NCBI GenBank assembly: GCA_014529385.2
Contig: CM043950.1
Coordinates: 151,654,945 to 151,718,944 of the forward strand
DNA: 64,000 bases
Direction: 5' to 3'
Origin: Adiantum capillus-veneris
Lineage: Eukaryota; Streptophyta; Polypodiopsida; Polypodiales; Pteridaceae
Shown one piece after another: positions 22,213 to 32,286 of the stretch. Each line of letters begins with the position of its first letter. Position 1 is the first letter of the stretch. The translations under genes were made by a program, and so were the position numbers. The notes under the pieces are model-generated. The model had not been told where the DNA came from and did no database searches. It saw only the letters and a program-made list of their open reading frames with translations.

Positions 22213-23439
22213 TTAAACTCCCTTCTCCTTGGACCGATTGTTGTTGTTGTTGGAAGTGCCTTGGGAGTTATTTTGAGCATTGGATTTCCCCTTTGCATCA
22301 TTTTTATCCTTGTTTTCCATGGGCTTGACATTACGTCTAGCCCCTTGATGGAAATTGATGCGTGAAGCAACCATGGTGTGGTGGATTACTTCGGTAATAG
22401 TACCGGGCCGTTGAGAGTTGATATATTCGGCCACCTCTTCAGGTAATCCCGCACAGAATTGCTGTCTTTGCTCAGCAAAGTCTATCTTTTGAAAGACAGT
22501 AGCTTTGAGATGTAAATCCCAAAACTTGTCTACATACTTGTTGATAGACTCATGAGAGAGAAGCTTCAAGCCGCGCCATTCGGTAAGAACTTTATCTTTA
22601 GTATCGCTTGGCAGAAATTGCTTCATGATGGAAACTCGTAGAGTTTTCCATGTCTTTGGGGCTTCTCCATTGCCACGAAGGCTAGCCCACCATTGATGAG
22701 CTGATTTTTGGAAGTGCATAGCTACATGGCGTAGCTTGGAGGACTCTGTGAAGCCCTCGTCCCCAAAGGCCGCATCAAATTGCTGGATGAAGGCCAACAC
22801 TTTGTCGGTAGCACCAAAGGTGCCATCGTAGGTGAGAAAAGAGATACTCTTTCCTCCCTCCTTGAACTTCTTTAGCTTTTGTGACCTTCACCATGCAGGA
22901 AATGATTTGCGATGTCCTCCCCTCTTGTATTCTCTAGAAGAATACCCATAACTTTTATCGGAAGAGGAGGAAGGTGAAGAAGAAGGAGAAGAGGGTGACC
23001 TCTTCCTAGCCCTTTTCTTCCTTTGTTTCCTCTCTTGCCTTTCAGAGTGATGAGGAGAAGGACTATGGGTTGCTCTTTTCCTCTTGGAAGGAGTATGCGA
23101 TCTTCTAAACCGCCTTCTTTGTGGAGCCACATCTTCAGAAGAACTTAGACTTTCATTGCTTTCTTTCTCTTTGGATTCCTCCTCTCGAATGGGAGAGAGT
23201 CTTCTTTTGGGGGTCTCTTCAAGAGGCCTCCTAAGTTCTCTCTCCTCTTGGAGAGGAAGGGAAATTCCATAGGCACGAAGTTGTTGAGTAACTTCGGCTT
23301 GCAAAGTAGGGTTGCCCATAGCTTGTTGCAACCTAGTCACAAGATAATTCACAAACATGGGAGCATCATCATTAGCACCTTCATGTGCAAAATCAAAGCT
23401 ATCAATGTTCATTCTACTCTCTTGATTATTGTCAGCCAT
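22213..23439 (-). pseudogene. gag of chromovirus C
   Basis: The start MADNNQESRMNIDSFDF at 23439 is followed by an Arg/Ser-rich basic stretch (residues about 65-180), then a TGA at 22888-22890. The same frame continues with the gag capsid-like domain: KVLAFIQQFDAAFGDEGF, AMHFQKSAHQWWASLRG, WKTLRVSIMKQFLPSD and QQFCAGLPEEVAEYINSQ. A polar Asn-rich linker follows, ending at the TAA at 22213-22215 just before the zinc knuckle. The domain matches the retrotrans_gag pattern. The RS-like basic segment is unusually long and repetitive. Confidence 0.9.
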
Positions 23440-23842
23440 GTTAACAAAATTTTATGTATGTACTTAGTGTATGCTTTGGCAATTCAAAACCTTAGTTACC
23501 ACTCCTCTTAGCCTTTGAAAATTGGTTCTTAAGTATCTACACCCACGGCTCAAAGTGGTTAATTATAGAGAGTAGAGGAGTAGGTCTAACATAGCAGAGT
23601 TGACAAGGGCTAGCTCCTTTCGGACTTCTTGTGGCTCAATAATGGTAAAGCCGTAGGCAAGTCTAAAAAGACTCCATTATTAAGTCCAAAGCTCCCGAGG
23701 TGTGCACCATCCCCCACATAGTGGGCTTAACAAAACCGATATTAGATCCCAGTTCCACTTACCCTATTATAATTAACAACATCAACCATTTATAGGCTAC
23801 TTAAGGACCTCTCTTCTTAAGCAAGAAAAGAGAAACCAAATT

Positions 23843-23854
23843 CTCTCATACCAA
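23843..23854 (-). promoter_or_regulatory. primer-binding site of chromovirus C
   Basis: The minus strand reads TTGGTATGAGAG directly after the 5' LTR. It resembles the initiator tRNA-Met site TGGTATCAGAGC with one mismatch. Confidence 0.75.
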
Positions 23855-25484
23855 CGTAATGGAATTAGCCTATTCAACTTGAGAATAGCGGAAATTAATG
23901 AGAATACTTTCGAGAAATAACTTTGTGAGCATACCGGGTAGACATAATCGAAGATAGCAACATAATCATAGCAATTAGTTAACTTGGCATGAACAATACT
24001 TTTGCAAGAGAGAGAATTTAGAGAACATGACAACAATTGAGGACCAGATTTATGTGGAGCCGGTCTCCCCTCCAATAGGCATTTGTATTATGATTTCTCC
24101 CATTAAGAGAGACTTGTTACAATACATTCTTTGTGTTCCTTGTGACATAGGTGATGCAATGAAGATGGAAAGCTTCATGCATCACAATCATAGCATAACA
24201 TGAACTTGAAGAAAGCTTTAACTATCCCAAGCCTCAGTCCCAAGACCTCAAACACCTTCAAAGGTGCAGAGAGCTAGCAGGGAATGAGGGTAGGGAAGAG
24301 GAAGAAGAAACATTTCGTAGGAGAAAGAATTAGTTCCTCACTTATCATACTCTTGTTGCTAGCATACATAATAGCATAGTAATGAAGAAGAAGGAGATGG
24401 CAAGCTTAAGCATTGAAGCATGGCTCTTGGTTGGATTTGCACTCCATAGCCAAGAGTGTTGGTGTAGGCTCTCAACCTCTACTTGCTTGGAGAGGGAGCT
24501 CTTGCACTTTGCATAGCACACAATGAGAGTGCTTGTGAGTGTGTGTGGGTGAGTATACCCCTCAAGCAAGCCCCTAGCTAGCTTGGGTCGACCCCCCCTT
24601 GTAGCTCATGCTTGAAGCTCATTGGACCCTCCCAGGCCTAGCCAATCCCAAGCAAGAGCCATTACAAGCAACATGGGTAGCCTTGGGACAAGTGTCCCCC
24701 TTTCCCCTTTGAGAGAGAGGACTTGATAAATGCAAAATCAATTAGATAATTCAAGTAATATATCATTGGACCCCTTTGAAGCCTTGCCAATAGGCTTCAA
24801 GCAACTCATGAAGGTAACATGGGTAGGGACATGACATGTGTCCTTGCTGCCTCTTCAAGTTGGGGCTTCCCTTGTGTGTGTGAGTGGGTGTTCTCTCTCT
24901 AGCCCCTAGGAAAAGGGCTCACCCCCCCTCTTGTAGGAATGCTTTTGACTTTAGGTGATCAAGCACCTTACTCACCAAGCATGACAAAGCACTTGAACTA
25001 GGGGGTGTTCCCACAAGCATCTCAGGCAAGCTTCTCAAGGGACCTCAAGTACCTTAATCATGCAGCAAGTCAAGCACCTCAAGCAAGGATCCATTCAAGC
25101 ACCTCAAGCATCTTAATCAAGCACCTCAAGCATGACAAACACCTCAAGCACGACAAGCACCTCAAGCAGGACAAGCATCTCGAGCTTGGGCTGGGTTCCC
25201 ACCTCAAGCTCAGCCCTAGCTTACCTAAGGTCAAAGGACTTTTACACACAATTATTGGAGGTCTTTAATGAAGCTAACCCTAAGGTCTTATGCTCCATTG
25301 GTTAGCCTTTCTCTTTGATAGACCATCTCCCTTTTGGGCCCCTTTACCATTGGCCCCGTGTTGAGATAGATCTATAAGCACATATCTATATCTTAACACT
25401 TGTTCCCGTTTATTCTCCCACATTAAGTGATCAATTTAATATGAGAAAATCATTTGGGTTGGTTAGATATTAGATTTTAGGACA
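23855..25484 (-). repeat. 5' LTR of chromovirus C (1630 bp)
   Basis: It matches 16661-18301 with few substitutions and small indels. The last base pair has changed (CCATTACG instead of CCATTACA on the minus strand). It is followed on the plus strand by the target copy GGTAT. Confidence 0.94.
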
Positions 25485-25920
25485 GGTATGGAGGTGAGTA
25501 TAGAACTAGTGGTGACCAGGGTGCCTATGTTGAAAGAGTTTCCCGCTAAGCGGAGTGGCTCTTTTGAGCATGACAAAAAGTCCAAGGGTGTGGACTTGTT
25601 CAAGCTGTCAAAGGAAGTTTGTGTGTGGTGGTTGAAAGGTATGCTCATAAGTGCAGCTGTGAGGTGGGTTGTCGAGCAAGTGTATGATTTGATTGAGGAT
25701 GATCTCACTTTATATGGATGGGAGGGAAGGCACGATATGTTTCATGTCAATGATGGTATGTCTGATGGAAGTAGCGATGCATTCGATCGTGTTTTTTTGG
25801 AAATGGATAGTATGCCTATGGACGTTGGGAGCAGTGGAAGCATGCCAAGGGCATCTTATGTGGATGATTGGCTAGATGTCTAGGTATGTACCTATGGTAA
25901 GGTGTTGCAAGTGAACGGGC
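25485..25920 (+). pseudogene. 3' coding remnant of the gag-only element
   Basis: A 131-residue ORF (25488-25883) continues the interrupted element. It includes VPMLKEFPAKRSGSFEHDKK, LFKLSKEVCVWWLKGML and an acidic Asp/Met-rich end (MFHVNDGMSDGSSDAFDRVF). It does not resemble a known pol domain. Its style matches the acidic segment at 15.4-15.7 kb. Function unknown. Confidence 0.45.
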
Positions 25921-26137
25921 AAGACCAAAGCCAAGTGTTCGACCCAGGTGGATGATGTCAGGTAAAGCAGGGGGTTGGGCAACCCGCTTGACCAAAAGGT
26001 GCGGGTAGTAGGAGCCAATTTTTGTACATATGGTAGCACGTTTTGGTTTGTACAGTGTGTTTGTGTGGTGTAAAAACTTTTAAGCTCTATAAATATGTGT
26101 GTGGTTGAACATAAACGTTCAACAAGGGGGTGGGAAA
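25921..26137 (+). other. untranslated 3' part of the gag-only element with polypurine tract
   Basis: No coding signal. A TATAAATATG string occurs near 26092. The purine run AACAAGGGGGTGGGAAA (about 26121-26137) directly precedes the right LTR. Confidence 0.5.
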
Positions 26138-26504
26138 TGATGGTGCATCCAAAGTTGGTCTCTGATGTGAGGTGTGTTATGCAGTGCTAAGGTTGTATAC
26201 AGGTGCAAGCTGGCGAGCTAACGTAGGTATGAAGGCCCAAGGTAGGCAAGTGGCAGCCAAAATGTATGCTTAAGACGGTTTAATAGGCTAAATGGGGGAC
26301 CTCTGAACTGGGCTAATTGGGATGACAGTCAAGGTGTCTAATATATGGGGAATGTGCCCCAAAATGTGGTATTTGAGATGCTCTAGGAGCCTGTCCAAAC
26401 GGCTCGTCAAATGAGGCCACCACGTGAAAGTTATGCCAATTCAAAGTTAGAAGGTCTTACAGATCCCTGACGGACACGGCATGTAATGACAGGTGGTCGG
26501 AGCT
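26138..26504 (+). repeat. right LTR (shared part) of the gag-only element
   Basis: Begins TGATGGTGCATCC after the purine run and aligns with 12879-13245. It ends abruptly at GGAGCT where CACTA subterminal DNA begins. Confidence 0.75.
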
Positions 26505-26761
26505 AAGGACTGTCGGGCGTCGCTATAACCGTCGCTATTTATGGCTCTGTAGCGTCGCTATGAGCGTCGCTATAGACTTCTGTGTAAACGTCGCTATAAC
26601 CGTCGCTATGAGCGTCGCTATGAGCGTCTTTATATAGAGACGCATATAGCGACGCCTATAGCGACGCTATTAGCGACAGTTTTAGCGACGCCGGGGGTTA
26701 TAAAAACCCAGTGTATTTTCGTCACTAACAGCGTCACAAGAGCACACAACCTCTTGTAGTG
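26505..26761 (-). mobile_element. right end of the CACTA-like transposon with subterminal hairpin
   Basis: The end reads AACCTCTTGTAGTG, the inverse of the left terminus CACTACAAGAGGTT at 6077. Inside it, GTCGCTAT units in direct orientation (26518-26630) face ATAGCGAC units (26640-26690) around GCGTCTTTATATAGAGACGC. The region could fold into a long imperfect hairpin. Subterminal repeat clusters are typical of CACTA elements, where they bind the transposition protein. Confidence 0.7.
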
Positions 26762-27079
26762 TCCGCGTGTAAGTATTGACCCCATTCGACGTCCTGACGC
26801 CACTAGATGCCATCTGACGCACCTGCTTACCTCATGTCGTCCGCCTGCGGATAGCTTCCTCGAGAAGTTTTACGCGCTACCAACTCCTCCTTATTGTAGA
26901 AAAAACACACTAGTACTGGTAATAGTGAAAATCGATGCACTATATACACCCTATCCTACCTGTACACACGTGGGCCCCACGTAACCATCTGGCTATGGAA
27001 ATTGGGAAATCCTTTATTCAATGCACCATGCATGTGTATGTACATATGCACAATCCCTTGCTCCAAAAAACTCCTGACA
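26762..27079 (-). repeat. 3' LTR (or its surviving part) of the Tat-like element
   Basis: TCCGCGTGTAAGTATTGACC to CTCCTGACA matches 40146-40464 with few differences. On the minus strand it starts TGTCAGGAGTTTTTTGG. The left edge coincides with the CACTA terminus. Confidence 0.8.
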
Positions 27080-27111
27080 TAATTTGCCCATGCATCCCCT
27101 AGCCTGCTAGA

Positions 27112-28925
27112 TCATTCATGATCAGCAGCAGCAAAAAGCGATATGAGACTCGCAGCGTCACAAGTCTCCTCATCCTGCACCAACACTCCTTGATCCACAT
27201 ACAGCTCATCTTGCTCAACCATCATCAACCTGGCATGATACAATTTAAGACGCAATCCATTTACCCTTGACTTATGTAGAAACCCATCCAGGTTAGCCAA
27301 CTGATATGTACCATTCGGGAAACACTCCACTACCTTGAAAGGGCCTTCCCACTTAATTTGAAACTTCTTTTGGAAGGTGTTGTACAACTTACTGTTGTAG
27401 CGTAAAACCAAGTCATGCTTCTTGATACCCTTACTTTTGACCTTTTCATTTATCTTTGCCAAAGCCCTATCTCGCATCTGCCCATAATGTTCCAATGCAC
27501 TCATCCTATCCAGCTGAACCTCTTGTAGCTGTAAGAGCCTCTCTTCGAATGCATCACTAGGCAGCCCAAGCAACTTCTCTAACATATTTACTACAGGAAA
27601 ATCTACTTCCACAGCAATAGTGCTTCGTTTCCATATACCAAATGAAATGGAGTAAACCCTATACCTGTCTTCACCGAAGTACGGTAAGCCCATAATGCAC
27701 TAGGCAATTCCAAATCCCAATTCTTTCCTTGGTGCTCTGTCACTTTCGAAAGAATCTGTACCAACTCACCATTGAATCTTTCATTTAAGCCATTACACTG
27801 TGGATAATAAGGAGTGGTATGCTGGTGCCTAATCTTCATCTTTGTACATAAGAAGTCTAGCGGTTTAGCTCTAAATCCTGGCCCCTTATCTGAAAGTAGC
27901 TCTAATGGCACCCCAAACTTGCAACATATTTCATCATACACAAATTTTGCCACATCCTTTGCAGTGATCTGTTTTACTGCTATAGCCTCTGCCCATCTAG
28001 AAAGATAGTCCACTGCCGTCAAAATATAGCTTTTACCCCTGCTTGTGATAGGTAACGGGCCTATTGCATCAACCCCCCACTTTTCAAACACATCAAATGC
28101 CATAATGGTTTTTCGTAGCTCTGGCTTCAACACTCTCTTCCCAAATGCTTGACACCTATTGCAAGACCTACACCAATGGTGAACATCCTTGTGCAAACTA
28201 GGCCATACATACCCCTCTTGCAAAATCTTATGCAAGGTGATCTTTAGAGCAAAATGGCCACCACATGCGCCTTCATGATTCTCTTCCAACACTCTGTAAA
28301 GCTCCTCCCGCCAAGGTACACGTATCAACACGAGATCAGCCCCTTTCATGTATAAGACATCACCAATCAATTTGTACCTGTATGCTCTACGCACAAAGCC
28401 ATACTTCTTAGACTTCTGAATCTCCTTTGGAATGATTCCTGTTAGCAAAAACTCCTCTTCTTGAGCCAAACTTTCCCGACCATGGTAAAGAGGTAAGTTG
28501 GTCCTCAACACAAATAGCTCCCCAATCATGCCTTGAGCTACTTCATGTGCCTCCCCATTTAGAGCACGTTCAATGTGTCTGATGCTCCATGCTTCAAACT
28601 TTTTTAACATGCCTTTAATTCTGAAACACATCTCCTTCAATGAGGTGTTCTTGCTCTTCCACACACCCAGCACCTGCTTCACCACTAACAAGGCATCACC
28701 TTTTATGCTCAACCTTCGAACCCCATGCTTCAAACAAATGTGTAATCCGGCTTCTAGAGTAGCATATTCAGCCTCATTGTTACTATGAGCATCCAATTTG
28801 AACCCTCTCTTGCATACTAGCTTCCCCTCTGGATCATAAAGTGCTATACCCCCTGAAGCTGCATCGTGGCTCTTTCTGTATGAACCATCAAAGAACAACA
28901 CATGTGCATTGCTGATTTGTGGCAC
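27112..28925 (-). pseudogene. second (archaeal-type) RNase H and integrase of the Tat-like element
   Basis: The N-terminal part (from 28925) has VLFFDGSYRKSHDAASGGIA, SNNEAEYATLEAGLHICLK and IKGDALLVVKQVLG, the Asp-Glu-Asp set of an archaeal-type RNase H. Integrase follows: HHCC region (ENHEGACGGHFALK, CRSCNRCQAFG), Asp in WGVDAIGPLPITSRGKS, Asp in LLSDKGPGF and Glu in YPQCNGLNERFNGELVQ. A frameshift near 27610 moves the C-terminal domain (KWEGPFKVVECFPNGTYQLA) to the frame ending at 27112. An in-frame stop at 28926-28928 separates this from the upstream RNase H. The catalytic residues look intact. Confidence 0.93.
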
Positions 28926-29563
28926 TTATTCAACTACCTTTCTCACCACCTCTTCCTTAACAATAAGGGGATTCTCCTTGTAGGTCAACAAATTAGCTAG
29001 GGTAGCCCTTGTACTATCCTCCACTAGAAAAGAGAACTCAAATTCTTGCAGCTCAATTACCGATTTCTTGACCACATTTGACATGTTAGTGCCATTAATT
29101 AACTGTGGCAAAAAGGCATAACTCGTCAAGAAAACAAAAGGTCGTGGTAGCAAGTAATGACGAAATCGTCGACAAGCAAATATTACACTGGCCATCACTA
29201 GCTCTACTTTCGAGAATTTTTTCTCTGCTACCAGCTTCACACGGCTTGCACAATACACTGGCCTCATATAATGGCTGCCCTTTCCCTTTTGCAATAGCAT
29301 GGCTCCAATGGCATCCTCCCCTACCAATGGATTTACATAAAACACTTGCTCCCAATCAGGAGCCTGCATGGCTGATAACTGCCCTAACACCTCTTTCACC
29401 TCTTGAAACACTTCTTCACAGTTGTCATCCCATTGCAATGGATCATGCTTTGCCACTTGTTGTAATGGATAAAGAATATGAGAAGACAATGGAATAAACC
29501 TTGCCATGTACTTCACTTTGTGTATAAAGGTTGCCAATTGCTTCGTACTCGTAGGTGATGGAA
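28926..29563 (-). pseudogene. RT thumb and first RNase H of the Tat-like element
   Basis: Reads from the insertion site: SPTSTKQLATFIHKVKYMAR and PLQWDDNCEEVFQEVKEVLG, then a degenerate RNase H (YVNPLVGEDAIGAMLLQKGK, VYCASRVKLVAEKKFSKVEL, RRFRHYLLPRPFVF). The usual first catalytic Asp context (D-A-S) is replaced by NPLVGED, as often seen in Tat elements, where the second RNase H takes over. It continues the RT cut at 35423 by the insertion of chromovirus G2. Confidence 0.85.
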
Positions 29564-30544
29564 TGTCACAGGAACAAAATAATAGAGATAGACAGCAAAA
29601 GCAGAAGAAGAAATCTTTGTATTGATAGTGTTTGATACAACAGAGGAGCAAATATATGGGCGCACTCCGTTGTACGGAGCTCGAGCCTCCCGACCACCCC
29701 CGAGCTTCAGTTCGCTTGCATGCAGCGTCTCACTCGCATTCGCACTCACACTCACACTCGCACTCGCACTCGCACTCACACTCGTAGAAGAGGAGATCTG
29801 TGAATGATCCCCAAACGCACCATCCATCGTTCTTTAATCCTTCTTTTCCTCAAAAAGCATGCGGCTTCTCAAAATAGTCACTTTTTAGGCGTTCAATCAA
29901 CTCGATTTTCGCACCAAGTATACCTTCATAATCTCAATTTCCATACTCTACCATGAAAAAACAATCCACTTCTTGGTTGATAGTAGGGAGAACTGTATGA
30001 TGTTGTATGTCTGTGTGTCCCTGTGTATACTACACTGCTGCTGTCTTCTATTTGTTTTCATCATAACTTTTACAAACAAACTCAGAACAAAGCGATCCAG
30101 GTACTCAAAACGACGGGAATAGGTTTGGTTTACAAGGCTACGCGAACAGAATTGCAAAACAACGTCTTTCTTTGGCTGTAAACGCAACTTTTAGGTCGCG
30201 ACTCATAAAACCTCTATTTTTGGGTCTCCACTACTTTTTCAACTTATTTTAAACCTACCCATGCATTTTAAGCTAAAACACATAAATATAAAATATTGAT
30301 ATTAATAAAAATCTCAATTTTATTGTTCATAGACAAATTATATGTTATTCATTAATCTTTATCAAATACGTTTTTAGTGTATTATTTAAAAAAAGAATAT
30401 ATGTTCTCTCTTAATATCTCAAACTCATTCATATAAGCTCTATTTAATAGACTATTCAAAAATCTTTCAAATCGTGCTAAACGAAAGATATGCCCTACTA
30501 CATTCTTTTCGACTTTAAGAACTTCAAAGATTAATCCTATTACA
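29564..30544 (-). repeat. 3' LTR of chromovirus G2
   Basis: On the minus strand from TGTAATAGGATTAATC to CTGTGACA. It matches 34473-35422 and the G1 LTR, but lacks the intron-like 183 bp of G1. It contains the CTCGCA-type hexamer tract at 29740-29790. Confidence 0.94.
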
Positions 30545-30906
30545 TTCTCCCCTTATCAAAATTAACTCTGTCCTGAGAGTTGAAAAGAGAGGGAAATTCT
30601 CCTTGCAAAACACTAAGATCAACCTATGATGCATCCTCTACTGAATAGTTCTGCCACTTAACCAAAACTTCCACAATCTCTATTTCTCAGATGTTTAACA
30701 CGCCTATCTAGCACTAAGTCTGGTTCTACAGTCAATGTTCCGTCATCTTTCAACTTAGAGTTGTCCTATAAAACATGATGCACATTAGGAACATACTTTT
30801 TCAATAAACTCACATGGAATACAGGATGCACTTTAACATGAGAAGGCAATTCTAATTTGTAAGCTAATGAATGAATGCGCTTCAAAATTTTAAATGGCCT
30901 AGCAAA
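30545..30906 (-). pseudogene. PPT and chromodomain remnant of G2
   Basis: The minus strand carries the tract AATTTTGATAAGGGGAGAA next to the LTR. Upstream of it are pieces matching VEPDLVLDRRVKHLRN and EDASW, interrupted by stops and frame changes. This is the C-terminal chromodomain of the polyprotein. Confidence 0.7.
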
Positions 30907-32286
30907 TCATGGAGACAATCTTCTATCCTTTCCAAGAATCAAATGAGACTTCTCAAGAATGACCTTTAAGAAAACCATATCACTAGTTTCATACTCCACA
31001 ACACGATGTTTCTTGTCATAATACAGTTTATGTCTCTTTTGAGATTCTCTAATATTCCCCCTCATTTTGGCCAACTCGCTATCCATTTTCTCAAGCATCT
31101 CACGTGATAGTTCTACCTTATTCCTCAAATTAAGAAAATGAATAGGTGTAGGACAGTTATAGCCATACATTGCCTCAAACGGAGTCATCCTAATAGATGA
31201 ATGATATGAACTGTTATATGCAAATTCAACCAAAGGTAGATATTCATTCCAATTAGATTGGTTTTCATTGACATATATTCGTAACATATCTTCTAAAATA
31301 CGATTTACTCTCTCCGTTTCCCCATCTGTTTAAGGATGGAAAGCATTAGACATGCGTAACTGGGTACCTATAGAGTCAAAAGTCGCTCTCCAGAAATGAG
31401 AAGTGAACTTAAAATCTCTGTCAGACACTATACTCTTGGGCATGCCATGCAAATGAAATATCTCTTTTACAAACAAGCGTGCAATGGTCAATGCAGCATC
31501 ACTTATTTTTATGGGAAAGAAGTGATCTTGTGATGTGAGTCTATCTACCACCAGAAAGATCGAATCATACCCTCCACGAGTAGTAGGAAGTCTAATCATA
31601 AAGTCCATGGATATACACTCCCACTTCTATAAAGGAATGTCTAAGGGTTGAAGGTCACCAGTCATCCTCTTATGCTCAATCTTAACTTGTTGACATTGAA
31701 AGCACTCACACACATAATTCTTAACATCCAATTTCATACGCGGCCAAAAGAATGAGGTTTTAATCTTTTCATATGTCTTATTTAATCCAGGATGACCAGA
31801 AAAAGGTGAATTATGACACTCATACAGAATTTGACTCTTAAAAGAATAATTTGCATGAATACACAAGCGATCATAACAATACAGATTTCCCTTATACAAG
31901 TGATATCTGTTTTCATACATCTCACCAATATTCTCACGCAAGAATTTCAAAATAGGCATATAAAAGGAATCAATTTCCACTTCAGCATGTATCTCATCAA
32001 TCAAATTGGATCGCACAACAGTCAACAAATTACACATGGGCCTACGACTCAATGCATCTGTAACTTTATTTTCTTTTCCACACAAATACTTCAAATCAAA
32101 GTCATACTCAACCAGCAAACCAATCCATCTTCTTTGCCTGTTATTTAACAATGGCTGAGTGAAAATATACTTCAAGATTTGATGATCAGTACGCAATTCA
32201 AATTTTACACCAAGCAAAAGATGACGCGAATGATTCAATGCATGAACAAGAACAAGCAATTCTAAATCATGTGTTGCATAGTTCAA
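30907..32286 (-). pseudogene. RNase H end and integrase of G2
   Basis: Three stretches (31627-32286, 31330-31608, 30907-31287) carry RTDHQILKYIF and ADAL-type (TDALSRR) ends of RNase H, then the HHCC domain (YECHNSPFSGHPG, CFQCQQ). The core follows: Asp in MDFMIRLP, Asp in IVSDRDFKF, then the Glu region broken by a stop just after HP. It is highly similar to the G1 integrase at 1249-2244. Stops at about 31329 and 31609-31626 interrupt it. Confidence 0.92.

Larger units (their letters stand above)
16661..25484 (-). mobile_element. near-intact Ty3/gypsy chromovirus C, TSD GGTAT
   Basis: The element carries LTRs at 16661-18301 (3') and 23855-25484 (5'). GGTAT lies at 16656-16660 and again at 25485-25489, proving insertion into the gag-only element. 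Reading the minus strand gives gag, CCHC knuckle, protease, RT, RNase H, integrase and chromodomain in one frame. All coding stretches from 23439 down to 18661 share the same phase, about 1,593 codons, and only three stops interrupt them (22888-22890, 22213-22215, 20158-20160). The LTRs are nearly identical over 1.6 kb, so the insertion is fairly recent. It is the best-preserved element in the window. Confidence 0.97.
12879..26504 (+). mobile_element. gag-only gypsy-like element (TR-GAG type), split by a chromovirus
   Basis: A 367-bp direct repeat (12879-13245 and 26138-26504) flanks a region with gag-like coding sequence (14700-15348 and later pieces) and no pol. A polypurine run (CAAGGGGGTGGGAAA) precedes the right repeat, as expected for a plus-strand 3' LTR. 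Removing the chromovirus at 16661-25484 leaves about 4.8 kb. The right repeat stops where CACTA-like subterminal DNA begins, so it may be truncated, and the true LTR may be longer than 367 bp. No TSD was found. Non-autonomous gag-carrying LTR elements (TR-GAGs) are known in plants. Confidence 0.6.

Noticed and set aside
6077-26761. A matching 3-bp TSD around the CACTA-like ends
   Set aside because: The flanks read AGA and TCC. I keep the element as a candidate but do not claim a TSD.
29622-29827. ORFs rich in SHSHSHS or SASASVS
   Set aside because: They come from the hexamer tract inside the family-G LTRs and recur in every copy, on both strands.
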